58,449 nt of DNA from Candidatus Bathycorpusculum acetigenes (GCA_009781675.1 WQVG01000005.1:1-58449), one strand, 5' to 3'; positions 8,918-17,852 are shown, counted from the stretch's first letter. The notes: a model not told the origin generated them from the sequence alone. Numbers and translations: made by a program.

Positions 8918-10288
8918 ATGAGTACAAGAAAACTTTTTGGAACAAATGGTATCCGTGGTTTAGTCAACGTTGAGTTAACGCCAGAGATGGTAATTAAGGT
9001 TGGAGCAGCGGTTGGAACATTTTTTGGCAAAGGTAAAAATCTAGTTTTAGGCTTTGATGCCCGTACCAGTGGACCTATGTTTGCTAAAGCTGTAATTTCA
9101 GGTTTAACCGCATCTGGTTGCAATGTGTATTTTGTGGGCCTGGCCTCGACGCCTGCCCTCCAGTTTGCTGTTAAAAAACACCAGCTGGACGGTGGTATAA
9201 TCATTTCTGCTTCGCATAACCCGCCGGAGTACAATGGTATCAAAGTAATTTGGAGCGACGGCATTGAAACCAGCCATGAGCAGGAAACAGAAATCGAAAA
9301 CATATACTTCAACAACAAACTCGTCTATGTTCCCTGGACTCAAATAGGCCAGAAACGTGAACTACCCGGCGTAAACGATGAATATAAAGTTGCCATCAAA
9401 GCGCATGTGGATCCCCAGAAAATTGCTTCAAAGCATTTCCATGTGGTAGTAGATGCCGCCAACAGCGTCGGAGGCATCACCTGCCCAGTGCTTCTCCGTG
9501 AATTGGGTTGCAAAGTTACAACCATAAACGCCAACATCGATGGTACATTTCCTGGACGTCTCCCCGAACCCCGACCTGAGAGCCTTGGTGTTTTATCTAA
9601 AACCGTGGTAGCCGTAGGTGCTGACATGGGCGTAGCCTTCGACGGAGATGCCGATCGATCCATCTTTTGTGATGGCCAAGGCACCATTTACTGGGGCGAC
9701 AAAACCTTTGCTGTCGTAATCAAACAGTATCTCCTCAAAAATCCTGGCGCAAAAATCGTCACGCCGGTGAGCAGCTCAACTCTTATCAAAGATACGGTGG
9801 AAGCGGGCCGAGGCGAGTTAATCTGGACTAAAGTTGGCAGCGTAACGGTTTCACAGACTATGAAAGCTGAAAACGCGAATTTAGGTGGCGAAGAAAACGG
9901 CGGCGTCTTTTATCGTCCTCACCAAGCCGTTCGAGATGGTGCCATGACAACTGCGTTGCTTCTAAACATCATGGCCGATACAGAAAAATCTCTCACTGAA
10001 CTCATAGCTGAGCAACCGCAATACTTCATAGAGAAGGGCAAAATAGAATGCCCTGATAACAAAAAAGAGATTCTACAACAGAAAATCTATGAGCAAGTCA
10101 AAACAGAGCACGTGAGCACCATAGACGGAGTAAAAATCTGGTTCAGCGACGGCAGCGCCATACTGATTCGCCCAAGCGGCACTGAACCCGTTTTCCGATT
10201 GTATGCTGAAGCCAAAGACTCCGATAAAGCCTCAAAATTGGTTGAAAGCTACACTACAAAACTCAAAGAAATTCTTTCAACCCTATAG
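8918..10288 (+). CDS. glmM: Phosphoglucosamine mutase
   Basis: A 456-residue alpha-D-phosphohexomutase. The phospho-serine loop ISASHNP places the catalytic Ser at residue 99. The metal-binding DGDADR follows near 242, the sugar-binding GEENGG near 328, and the phosphate-binding RPSGTEP near 427. Archaeal members of this family interconvert glucosamine-6-P and -1-P, and some accept phosphoglucose or phosphomannose. The N-terminus KLFGTNGIRG is that of the GlmM branch. It lies 51 bp after the nucleotidyltransferase and 20 bp before a sugar dehydrogenase-like gene, so an operon for UDP-amino-sugar synthesis is likely. Confidence 0.93.
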   Translation: MSTRKLFGTNGIRGLVNVELTPEMVIKVGAAVGTFFGKGKNLVLGFDARTSGPMFAKAVISGLTASGCNVYFVGLASTPALQFAVKKHQLDGGIIISASHNPPEYNGIKVIWSDGIETSHEQETEIENIYFNNKLVYVPWTQIGQKRELPGVNDEYKVAIKAHVDPQKIASKHFHVVVDAANSVGGITCPVLLRELGCKVTTINANIDGTFPGRLPEPRPESLGVLSKTVVAVGADMGVAFDGDADRSIFCDGQGTIYWGDKTFAVVIKQYLLKNPGAKIVTPVSSSTLIKDTVEAGRGELIWTKVGSVTVSQTMKAENANLGGEENGGVFYRPHQAVRDGAMTTALLLNIMADTEKSLTELIAEQPQYFIEKGKIECPDNKKEILQQKIYEQVKTEHVSTIDGVKIWFSDGSAILIRPSGTEPVFRLYAEAKDSDKASKLVESYTTKLKEILSTL

Positions 10289-10308
10289 ATCAACTACGTG
10301 ATAAGTCC

Positions 10309-11625
10309 ATGCCCAAAGTCCTGCATCTAACTCCACAAGAAATAGACACTCAAGCAAAACGCTCAAAGTATACTGTTGCCATCGTGGGGTGTGGACACAA
10401 AGGTATCCTATATGCAAACATGTTTGCCGATGCAGGGTTTAATGTGGTTTGCACTGACGCTGATGCCAGTGTTGTAAAAAAAGCCGCTAAGGGAAAAATA
10501 GCCTCTACTCTACCTGAGACGGAAACTAAACTCAAAAGACACATCAACCAAGAAAACATCAACGTTACAAGTGAACTAAAAAAAGCGATTTCTCAAAGCG
10601 ATATAGTGGTTATAGCTCTAACTGCCAAGACCGATGAGCAGAAAAAAAACAACTACACAGAATTAGTGAATATCTGCAAGCATATTGGAACAGTCCTTCA
10701 TGGAGGAACACTTGTAGTCTATGGCGGCATCGCCGGTGTAGGCTTCATTGAGGGCACCGTTAAGGAGTTGCTGGAGAACACCTCGGGATTAAAGGCTGGA
10801 CAGGATTTCGGTTTAGTCTACAGTCCCCTAATCGCACCAAATGCTCCACCCGCAGATTTGGTGCTGACTGTTGCGGCATCTGATGAATTTAGCCTAGAAG
10901 CCGCTTCAATTGTTCTAAAAACCCTCACAGGGAACGTTAAGGAAATCACAGACTTAAAAACAGCCGAGATAGCGGCCCTTTTCACGATTGCAAAACAAGA
11001 TGCCCTCTCAGCGCTGACTAATGAGTTTGCAGTTTTCTGCGAAAATGCCAACGCCGACTACTTTAAAGTTTTAGATGCTTTAAACCTCAACATACCCTGT
11101 TTTAGACCAACTATCGCTGGAGAAGAAAACTGCGACGGCGCCTATTTACTACTCGAAGACGCCGAAAACCTAAACATTAAGCTGAGGCTACCGGCACTGG
11201 CGAGGCAAATAAACGAAGAGATGGTTAAACATGCAGTGAATTTAACGCAGGAAGCACTGCGGAGTTGCGGCAAAACTCTGCGTCGGGGCAGAGTGGCAGT
11301 TTTAGGCTCCTCTCCGGCAAGAGACCGCTTTGTAGAGCTGATTGAGCAGAAAGGCGCCAAAGTCTCCATATACGATCCATCTGCTAAGAAGGAAGCACAA
11401 GAATCAGACAACATAAAAACCAGTTTAAACAAAACCGTGGAAGGCGCAGACTGTATCATCGTACTTGGCGGACAAGAACCACTCAGCCGCCTAAACCTCA
11501 AAAAACTTAAATCACTCATGAAGTCGCCTTCGGTGGTGGATTTGGCGGGAAAATTCGACGCAAATCACGTAGCGATAGAAGGCTTCTTATACTTTGGACT
11601 CGGAAAAGGAAATGACCAGAAATGA
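10309..11625 (+). CDS. UDP-sugar dehydrogenase-like protein with altered active site
   Basis: A 438-residue protein with the three-domain layout of UDP-glucose/UDP-ManNAc dehydrogenases. An N-terminal Rossmann fold (VAIVGCGHKGILYA) leads to a central helical domain (about 200-300) and a C-terminal nucleotide-sugar Rossmann domain (VAVLGSSPARDRFVE). The catalytic landmarks differ from the norm. The usual A-E-x-x-K-x-x-x-N helix reads AEIAALFTIAK, lacking the Lys and Asn, and the G-x-G-G-x-C loop reads AGEENCDGAY, keeping a Cys but losing the glycines. It may have changed specificity or be non-catalytic. It overlaps the next gene by 4 bp (ATGA), so the two are translationally coupled. Confidence 0.75.
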   Translation: MPKVLHLTPQEIDTQAKRSKYTVAIVGCGHKGILYANMFADAGFNVVCTDADASVVKKAAKGKIASTLPETETKLKRHINQENINVTSELKKAISQSDIVVIALTAKTDEQKKNNYTELVNICKHIGTVLHGGTLVVYGGIAGVGFIEGTVKELLENTSGLKAGQDFGLVYSPLIAPNAPPADLVLTVAASDEFSLEAASIVLKTLTGNVKEITDLKTAEIAALFTIAKQDALSALTNEFAVFCENANADYFKVLDALNLNIPCFRPTIAGEENCDGAYLLLEDAENLNIKLRLPALARQINEEMVKHAVNLTQEALRSCGKTLRRGRVAVLGSSPARDRFVELIEQKGAKVSIYDPSAKKEAQESDNIKTSLNKTVEGADCIIVLGGQEPLSRLNLKKLKSLMKSPSVVDLAGKFDANHVAIEGFLYFGLGKGNDQK

Positions 11626-12569
11626 CTAAATTAGGCGTTGCGGTGATCGGCACGGGGCAATGGGGTAAAAATCATGCCCGCGTCTACAAAGAGCTTCCCT
11701 CAACAGAACTTGTTGCAATATGCGACGTTAATGCGGAGCGTGCTAAAGCCATGGCTGACTCATATGGTGTTAAGGCTTACAGCGATAGCGCAGAGATGCT
11801 CAAAGACAACTCGATTGAAGCCGTTAACGTTTGCACATGGTCTACTATTCTTTTCCAAGAAGCCCAAAAAGCCCTAAACGCAGGCAAACATGTCTTAGTA
11901 GAGAAGCCCATGGCGACTACTCCCTCGCAGGCAGAGCAACTCGTTAAAACCGCCAAAGAAAACGGTTTACACTTGACCGTGGGATTTTTGATGCGTTTCA
12001 TTCCCGGTTTACAACAAATCCGCCAGTCCGCAGAAAACAAAAAAATCGGCGAATTAGTTTGTGCGACCGCCAAGCGTGTTTCACAGTGGCCGGAGCGTAT
12101 CGGTGATGTGGGTGTTGTCAAAGACACCGCCATTCACGACATTGATGTCATGAATTTCCTCTTCAATCAACAGCCAACCTCTGTCTATGCAAAAATGGGT
12201 AGCATGAGAATCCAAAAGTTCGAGGACTACGCCCAGATAATGTTGACCTATGAGGGTGACAGAACAGCGTTTATCGAATCCAATTGGCTCACACCCTACA
12301 AGACCCGCACGTTGACGGTGACGGGAAGCGATGCCATCATGCGGCTCGATTACATGACACAGGATTTCTGGATTGAACAGAGAACTGAAACCGTACAGCC
12401 ACGTTTGCCCTTCCAAGAACCTCTAAAGGCTGAACTTCAACACTTTGTTGAATGCATCACAGAGAAGAAAAAGCCGTTGGTAACTGGTGAAGACGGCATA
12501 AAAGCACTAAAAGTGGCCGCTGCCGCAATAGAGTCGTCAGCTCAAAACAAGGCAATACATATAGACTAA
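11622..12569 (+). CDS. Gfo/Idh/MocA family oxidoreductase (UDP-sugar 3-dehydrogenase-like)
   Basis: A 315-residue NAD(P)-dependent oxidoreductase. The dinucleotide site is VAVIGTGQWGKNHARVY at the N-terminus. The family EKP motif (HVLVEKPMAT) follows near residue 95, and the catalytic region around DTAIHDIDVMNFL near 172 carries the His-x-x-x-Asp of this family. Relatives such as WlbA/WbpB oxidise C3 of UDP-GlcNAcA in acetamido-uronic acid pathways. Overlap with the preceding dehydrogenase-like gene and the wider amino-sugar operon support such a role. The substrate is inferred from neighbours only. Confidence 0.85.
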   Translation: MTKLGVAVIGTGQWGKNHARVYKELPSTELVAICDVNAERAKAMADSYGVKAYSDSAEMLKDNSIEAVNVCTWSTILFQEAQKALNAGKHVLVEKPMATTPSQAEQLVKTAKENGLHLTVGFLMRFIPGLQQIRQSAENKKIGELVCATAKRVSQWPERIGDVGVVKDTAIHDIDVMNFLFNQQPTSVYAKMGSMRIQKFEDYAQIMLTYEGDRTAFIESNWLTPYKTRTLTVTGSDAIMRLDYMTQDFWIEQRTETVQPRLPFQEPLKAELQHFVECITEKKKPLVTGEDGIKALKVAAAAIESSAQNKAIHID

Positions 12570-12580
12570 ACCCAAAAGGG

Positions 12581-12850
12581 TTATTTTAGATTGAAGGGTT
12601 TACCTTCAGAAACAATATTTTGAGGGGCTTTATCTTTCCATTTTTTAAGAAACGGCAGATCCTCAGATTCCTTGCGTAACTCATCTGGGAGCATCTCGGG
12701 GATTTCGTCACGGATGGGGTACCAGCGGCCACATTGGGGGCATACAATTAGACCTTCTACTATTTCGTCTTTTTCTTCAAAGATATAGAGGTCAAGGGGA
12801 TGATGCTTGTCTATGGGGCAGGCGAGGATTTCCATGAGTTTACGTTTCAT
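12581..12850 (-). CDS. Trm112-like zinc-binding methyltransferase partner
   Basis: About 89 residues from ATG 12850 (MKRKLMEILACP). The N-terminal MEILACPxD and the downstream CPQCGRWYPIRDEIPEMLP are the hallmarks of Trm112. This small zinc-ribbon protein binds and activates SAM methyltransferases acting on tRNA, rRNA and release factors. In archaea it partners several enzymes, including Trm9-, Trm11- and Mtq2-like ones. It lies next to the Trm5-like gene in the same direction, although Trm5 is not a classic Trm112 client. One cysteine of the eukaryotic zinc site is not obvious. Confidence 0.85.
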   Translation of the reverse strand: MKRKLMEILACPIDKHHPLDLYIFEEKDEIVEGLIVCPQCGRWYPIRDEIPEMLPDELRKESEDLPFLKKWKDKAPQNIVSEGKPFNLK

Positions 12851-12979
12851 AATGAACCACAAAATAGCTATGTGGATACTGAGTTATTAAAACTTGCTTT
12901 AAGTACGATTATTTCTCTAACTTGGTTGAAAAATACAGGACTAAAAAATATAGCCCGAGTATCTACAAATACTTCCGGT

Positions 12980-13834
12980 TTAGGGTGTAACTTGGACATC
13001 CAGTACAGTTTGGTACCAGTTGGGTCCAGTGTTGCGTACGACGCGAGCACACCCGATCCTGTAATTGACACCTAAACTGTCCAGTTTTGTTGCCACTTTC
13101 TGATGAGTTTTTTCAACTGGATTTTCCTGTTTAGTAGCATGTTCAAAATCGTAGTAGTGTATCCATCCGCCTGTTTTTTTGAGTGCAGATACAGCGGTGG
13201 GCAGGTATTGGAGTGCTCTTTCAGGTAGGGGCATCAATACGCGGTCGGCGGTGGCTTGAAGCTGGTTTTCCACAAGTTCTTTGGAGTCTCCAAGCATCGG
13301 GTAGACGCTGTCTTTGATGCCGTTGATCTGTATGTTTTCGATCATGAACTGGTAGGCAACGGGGTTGATGTCTATGGAGTAAACCTTTGTTTTTGGTGAT
13401 GTTTTGGCGATTATTACGCTAAAACAGCCTACCCCCGCAAACATATTAACCACGGTTTCTTCTGTTGAAACTTGGTGTGCAACCCGTAGGTGTTCATAGG
13501 AGAGCCGAGGTGAAAAGTAGCATTTCTCTACATCTACCCTAAAGATGCAGCCGGCTTCTTTATGTTTGGCAAGGGTGGTGTTTTCGCCTGCTAGTAATGT
13601 CAGCTTTCGGATGCGGTGATTGCCTTCAACTGGGCTGGTTTGGGAGAAAACGCTTCGGATTTTTTTATGTGTTTGCATTATCTGTTTTGCGACTATTTCC
13701 GCGTCGCCTGGATTGTTGGGGGCTTTGATGATGGCTATGTCGCCGACTATGTCAAAAGCGCTGTAAATACAGCTTAAAGAGTCAGGCGGAAGTTGGTTTG
13801 TAAGTTTTTCTTTGAGGCGTACTCTCATCTGCAT
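12980..13834 (-). CDS. trm5: tRNA (guanine37-N1)-methyltransferase, Trm5 family
   Basis: A 284-residue class I SAM methyltransferase. The D1/D2 region ends with the family segment VDVEKCYFSPRLSYE. The SAM site is VVNMFAGVGCFSV (about 136-148), the acidic second motif is YSIDINP, and the N/D-PP-F/Y-type motif reads MPLPER. This enzyme makes m1G37 in tRNA, which prevents +1 frameshifts and is the entry step to wyosine bases. Taw1, the next enzyme, is encoded 3 kb away. A Taw2-like aminocarboxypropyl transferase is the alternative, but the length and MPLPE motif fit Trm5 better. Confidence 0.85.
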   Translation of the reverse strand: MQMRVRLKEKLTNQLPPDSLSCIYSAFDIVGDIAIIKAPNNPGDAEIVAKQIMQTHKKIRSVFSQTSPVEGNHRIRKLTLLAGENTTLAKHKEAGCIFRVDVEKCYFSPRLSYEHLRVAHQVSTEETVVNMFAGVGCFSVIIAKTSPKTKVYSIDINPVAYQFMIENIQINGIKDSVYPMLGDSKELVENQLQATADRVLMPLPERALQYLPTAVSALKKTGGWIHYYDFEHATKQENPVEKTHQKVATKLDSLGVNYRIGCARVVRNTGPNWYQTVLDVQVTP

Positions 13835-13907
13835 ATCCTCATTGCATTAAGCTATTGGAAACGTTTAAAAGTAGATTGCTTTTCTTTGTAGACACAGGCG
13901 TTTGCGC

Positions 13908-14069
13908 ATGGAAAAATCGGGAATTGTTTATGAATGTATGAGATGCGGTTCGCGAGTACCCTCCGAAGAACTTGAGCTCAGAGGAGGAGAAACCAAATGC
14001 ATCATCTGTGGGTATCGTATATTAAAGAAGGTTAAACCTCCGGTAGTTAAACGGGTTCAATCAAAATAG
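13908..14069 (+). CDS. rpo12: DNA-directed RNA polymerase subunit Rpo12 (RpoP)
   Basis: A 53-residue subunit, the archaeal counterpart of eukaryotic Rpb12. The translation has a CMRCG knuckle near residue 10 and a CIICGYRIL knuckle near residue 31. These form one zinc ribbon, followed by the conserved basic tail KKVKPPVVKRV. This is the diagnostic pattern of Rpo12, which contacts the Rpo3/Rpo10 assembly platform. It starts at ATG 13908, divergent from trm5 with about 70 bp between. The gene is short and easily missed in automatic annotation. Confidence 0.92.
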   Translation: MEKSGIVYECMRCGSRVPSEELELRGGETKCIICGYRILKKVKPPVVKRVQSK

Positions 14070-14119
14070 AGAAGAAACTCGTGTGCATAGCACGGGCAAA
14101 TTTTTGTTTGTTTTCTATT

Positions 14120-14425
14120 TTAGTAGTAATCTTGGTCTCCAAGTTTGCGCAGGGCTTTTCCTTTGAGTTTAACAGAGGCAGAGGGTTTGGTGTCTCTGTA
14201 GAAGTCGTCGTCTAAATCATGTTCAGCGGTTTTTCGTCGGACTGTTTCACCACAGATTGCACCCGGAAGCAGTCGTCGTTTAAAGCACATCGAATATGTG
14301 CATTTAGCGACGCTGCAGGGTTCTTCTCCATCTCTACACCAAACTGAATCTCTTCGGAAAATTGCTGCATTTTTGCCGCATTTGAAGGATTGGCATGTTG
14401 GAGAACAAGATTTTGCTTGAGCCAA
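14120..14425 (-). CDS. Cys-rich protein of unknown function
   Basis: A 101-residue soluble protein with eight cysteines in its first 58 residues. They occur as C-x3-C-x4-C near 7-16, a DGEEPCSVAKC segment near 37-42, then C47 and C58. The C-terminal 40 residues are basic and free of Cys (KLKGKALRKLGDQDYY). The pattern suggests one or two zinc or iron-sulphur sites. I do not recognise the family. It lies convergent to rpo12, and the next gene on its strand is the surface protein upstream. Base composition and codon use look like its neighbours, so it is probably a real gene. Confidence 0.6.
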   Translation of the reverse strand: MAQAKSCSPTCQSFKCGKNAAIFRRDSVWCRDGEEPCSVAKCTYSMCFKRRLLPGAICGETVRRKTAEHDLDDDFYRDTKPSASVKLKGKALRKLGDQDYY

Positions 14426-14521
14426 CAGGATACACCTCAGGGAGTCAAAATATTACATGTTTATGTTTTTTCTATTGTCAATTGGACGCCTAATAAACTT
14501 TTTTCTAAAAAGAGCTGAAAT

Positions 14522-16669
14522 TTAAGTTGCTGACTTATGTTTTACGATACGTATTCTTTTGTGTCGGTAGATTTCGACGGCGGTGAAACCCAATATCGTT
14601 GCCAGTACTATGAGGCTGGTGATTAGGGTGCTTGACTGTATGAGCATGCCTCCAAAGGATGTGTATTTGTCTATTTTCACTTGGACTGTAGTGGGTTCGT
14701 TAATGTTGACTGTTTTGGCTTGTGAAGCTTCAGCTATGTTTTGGGGTTGAGCGATTATTTGTATGTTGCCGCCGATGATGTTGTCAAAGGTTGCTATACC
14801 ATTGCTTTGGGTGATAGCTGAAACTTTTGCGGGTCCGTTGAGGGTTACCTTGGCGTTTGGGATAGCGGAACCAAAGAGGTCAACAACTGAAACGGAGAGA
14901 TGAATACCATATAGTGTACAGCGGATTTGTTGTTGTCTGTTGCCAAAAATTTCTATGGCGGTTTCATTGATTAGGGCGTTTTCGCTGTATACTCTGATGC
15001 GATACGTTCCAAAGGTTATTTTTGTTGCTGAGTTGCCTTCGCTGTCGGTTGTTGCCGAATAGAAGAGTCCGTTTGAGTTTTCCACGAATTCTATGCGGGC
15101 CTCGGGTATGGCTTTATGGTTATATCCGATTATGTTTATGGAAACGTTTTGGGTGGGACATATAATAACCACGTTTGCAACGGCTTGATCACGGTGATTG
15201 GTAAATGTGTTGTTGTTTGCGTTAAAAATTCGGTCGTAGCGTGAGGCTTGTACGGTGTAGGTAGTGCCGGCTAAGGTGGAGGTTAGAATATAGTTGCCTG
15301 TGTAGTCTGTTTTACCCGTGGTATTGCCACTTTTTGAGATCGTGCCGCTTTGGTAGTTGTATGTTATGTTTAGGTCTACAAAGGGTATGGTGATGCCGTC
15401 GTCATTTTTAACTGTGATTGTAGTGTCGGTTAATTGGCAGCGTAGCGTAAAAATTTCCTCCTCTTTAATAATTATGTTTGCTTCTCCTACGTTGATCTCA
15501 TTCCATGTGGCTGTTATGGTGTAGGGGCCATTTTCTAGCCTAAGGGTTGTGATGCCGTCGGAGCCGCTTACAGCGGTATAGACTATGTTGGTCGCTGTAT
15601 CAGTGGTTTTAACAGAAACATCTGGGATTACTCTCCCTGAGAGGTTAGTAACCTGTATTTTCACCTGGTGGCCAGGGATTATGAATGTCTGTTGGTCCTG
15701 TACGGTTTTCTGTATGCCTTCAGGGGTGATTTCTGCGGTGTAGCTTCCGATGGCGACGTTATCAGGTATAACCCAAGTATTGCTTATTATGCCGTCTGCA
15801 GAGGCGCTAACAGATAGTGTTCCTATTGTCTTGTCGCCATTGGTGAAAGTTATTTTTGCTGCTTGGTTGGGCTGGTAGCCTGTGGCGTGGATTATAGCTG
15901 TTTCTCCCCTATGGTATACTGTTGAGTCTAGAATGTTAGCGGTGAATTGACTTTGGGCAAGTGTGTTGTTGAATTTTATGGTATAGGTGCCGGCGTAGTT
16001 GATTGCTCCTCCGGAAGGTGAAAAGTCGCTGTTTGGGAAGGTAACTTGTGCGCTTGCCGTACCTTTTTGGTTAATGGTGCCTAGGTTTACGTTAGTTGTA
16101 TAGATTGTGTTGCTAGGCAAGACTATGTCAATTTTTGCATAATAGTTAACATCGAGATCGCCGGCGGTAACTGAGACGTTAAACGTTATGCTGTCGCCTT
16201 CTTTTACGGCTGGTTGGGCTATGCTGATGTTGTAGCCCATAGAAACTGTGAAACGATTAGATGTTGTGTTCATGTTGGCGGCTATATCTTGGAGTATGAG
16301 TGGGTATGGTCCTACTGAAATTTCGGGAACGGTAAAGTTCTTGTCTACGTAGTAGCCTTCAGAGATGCCGCTGGCAACAACAGTTTTTCCCAGTACAATC
16401 TGGTAGGATGAGTTTGAGTTGTAGATGGTACCGCGGATGTTTACGATAGATCCTGCTGGTCCGCTGGCGGAGCTGGGAGTTATCTGATAGATGCTTACAC
16501 CCATCTCGGTTTGTGAAGCTCCCGGGGGCACCATTAAAGCGGCAGAAAACATAAGGATCAGGCTAATGAGTGCAATAAATTTCTTTTTCAACCCTTTCTT
16601 GCTCTCCCGAAATAACGTTGCATGATTAATACTGATGTTAGGCACTATGACTATTTTAAATTTTGTCAT
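14522..16669 (-). CDS. Exported Ig-like/carboxypeptidase-regulatory-like surface protein with C-terminal membrane anchor
   Basis: A 715-residue exported protein. The ATG at 16669 gives a long polar N-terminus. A TTG at 16591, preceded by GGGAG, would start MKKKFIALISLILM, a textbook signal peptide, and may be the true start. The mature part is beta-rich and Asn/Thr-rich. It contains an IPT-like segment (ITPSSASGPAGSIVNIRG) and several repeats of the carboxypeptidase-regulatory type (IPDVSVKTTD, IPFVDLNITY, IPEARIEF, IPNAKVTLNG) spaced 70-100 residues apart. A single helix near residues 675-697 and a basic tail anchor it to the membrane. It probably belongs to the S-layer or envelope. No enzymatic motif was seen. 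Confidence 0.8.
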   Translation of the reverse strand: MTKFKIVIVPNISINHATLFRESKKGLKKKFIALISLILMFSAALMVPPGASQTEMGVSIYQITPSSASGPAGSIVNIRGTIYNSNSSYQIVLGKTVVASGISEGYYVDKNFTVPEISVGPYPLILQDIAANMNTTSNRFTVSMGYNISIAQPAVKEGDSITFNVSVTAGDLDVNYYAKIDIVLPSNTIYTTNVNLGTINQKGTASAQVTFPNSDFSPSGGAINYAGTYTIKFNNTLAQSQFTANILDSTVYHRGETAIIHATGYQPNQAAKITFTNGDKTIGTLSVSASADGIISNTWVIPDNVAIGSYTAEITPEGIQKTVQDQQTFIIPGHQVKIQVTNLSGRVIPDVSVKTTDTATNIVYTAVSGSDGITTLRLENGPYTITATWNEINVGEANIIIKEEEIFTLRCQLTDTTITVKNDDGITIPFVDLNITYNYQSGTISKSGNTTGKTDYTGNYILTSTLAGTTYTVQASRYDRIFNANNNTFTNHRDQAVANVVIICPTQNVSINIIGYNHKAIPEARIEFVENSNGLFYSATTDSEGNSATKITFGTYRIRVYSENALINETAIEIFGNRQQQIRCTLYGIHLSVSVVDLFGSAIPNAKVTLNGPAKVSAITQSNGIATFDNIIGGNIQIIAQPQNIAEASQAKTVNINEPTTVQVKIDKYTSFGGMLIQSSTLITSLIVLATILGFTAVEIYRHKRIRIVKHKSAT

Positions 16670-16744
16670 TTAGCCTCTTTAAGGGACATCCAAATGGTTT
16701 TTACAGTCACGACGGTTTTATTGTTAAAAGCCGGTTTCGGCGGA

Positions 16745-16761
16745 GGTCTTTTTAAAAGACC
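16745..16761 (+). promoter_or_regulatory. Perfect palindrome over the TATA box of taw1
   Basis: GGTCTTTTTAAAAGACC is an 8-bp perfect inverted repeat around one central T, and its core TTTTTAAAA is a good TATA box. Transcription would start near 16780, shortly before TTG 16793. A dimeric regulator bound here would block TBP, so this is a candidate operator. It could also be a chance symmetry of an AT-rich box. Confidence 0.4.
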
Positions 16762-16792
16762 GTAGCTATAACAGAACGTTTGGTGCATCAGT

Positions 16793-17755
16793 TTGCAAGA
16801 ATCTTCCACATCTCCTCTTCTATCTGCGCTCAAAAAACAAAAGTATCACCTAATCGGTGCCAATTCCGCAGTGAAACGGTGCAAGTGGCTCTACGAGTCT
16901 ATTGTCAACAATCGGCCTTGTTACAAACAAAAATTCTACGGTATCCAAAGTCACCGCTGTATTCAGATGACGCCCTCTCTGTATTATTGTACGCAACAGT
17001 GTTTGTTTTGTTGGAGGGCTCAAAGTGGTGATATGCAGGTTTACTGGGATGAAATGCACAATCCCAACAAGGACACGCCTGACCAGATTGTGGAGGGGTG
17101 CTTTAAGGCTCAAGAAAGAATCATCTCGGGCTATAAGGGTAATGAAAAGACTGATTGGCGCAAATTCCAAGAGGCAATGCGTCCCAATCAGGTTGCTATA
17201 AGCCTCACCGGTGAACCTACTCTCTATGAGCCGCTGGGTGATTTACTTCGTATTTTTCATCAAAAAGGTCTAACTACTTTTCTGGTAACTAATGGTAATC
17301 TGCCCCAAAAACTCTCCAAACTCAGCCAGGAACCCACCCAGCTCTATGTTTCGCTCTGTGCTCCAAACGAGGCAGTTTATAACAAAGTCTGTCGGCCCCA
17401 GTTCTCAGCGGCATGGGAAAAGCTCAATGAAACCCTCGAGTTGCTCAAAAGTTTTCGTTGTCCTACTGTCACACGCATGACCATGGTAAAAGGTCACAAC
17501 ATGGATGAAGTGGAGGGGTACGCTAAGCTTATAGAGAAAGCTCAGCCTACCTACATCGAAGCTAAGGCCTATATGCATATAGGGTTCTCTAATTTGCGGT
17601 TAGGTTTTGATCGCATGCCTTTGCATGAAGAAGTCAGAGATTTCGCCCAAAAATTGGCTGAGCATACCGGGTATAGGATTATCAATGAGGCGTCTGAGAG
17701 TCGTGTGGTTTTGCTGAGTCGATTGGAGAAGGCTATCTCTGTGGGAAGCAGATAG
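16793..17755 (+). CDS. taw1: 4-demethylwyosine synthase, radical SAM (TYW1/Taw1)
   Basis: A 320-residue radical SAM enzyme that condenses m1G37 of tRNA-Phe with pyruvate to give 4-demethylwyosine. From TTG 16793 the six cluster ligands are Cys30, Cys43 and Cys56 (second [4Fe-4S]) and Cys66, Cys70 and Cys73 (the C-x3-C-x2-C radical SAM cluster in YCTQQCLFCW). The 13/13-residue spacing of the first three matches archaeal Taw1. The GEPTLY segment is the SAM-binding GGE-type motif. It depends on Trm5, encoded 3 kb upstream. The archaeal enzyme has no flavodoxin domain, as expected. Confidence 0.95.
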   Translation: MQESSTSPLLSALKKQKYHLIGANSAVKRCKWLYESIVNNRPCYKQKFYGIQSHRCIQMTPSLYYCTQQCLFCWRAQSGDMQVYWDEMHNPNKDTPDQIVEGCFKAQERIISGYKGNEKTDWRKFQEAMRPNQVAISLTGEPTLYEPLGDLLRIFHQKGLTTFLVTNGNLPQKLSKLSQEPTQLYVSLCAPNEAVYNKVCRPQFSAAWEKLNETLELLKSFRCPTVTRMTMVKGHNMDEVEGYAKLIEKAQPTYIEAKAYMHIGFSNLRLGFDRMPLHEEVRDFAQKLAEHTGYRIINEASESRVVLLSRLEKAISVGSR

Positions 17756-17852
17756 CTTGAAGGGTTATAGCGAGGTTACACAGAACGTTTGTAATAAATC
17801 TTAAATACCTAAGTTTTGCCTTATGCTGTACATCAACTGAGCGGTAACTCTT

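Noticed and set aside
12800-13075. A 91-codon plus-strand frame between the Trm112 and Trm5 genes.
   Set aside because: It overlaps the coding ends of both well-supported minus-strand genes and has no family resemblance.
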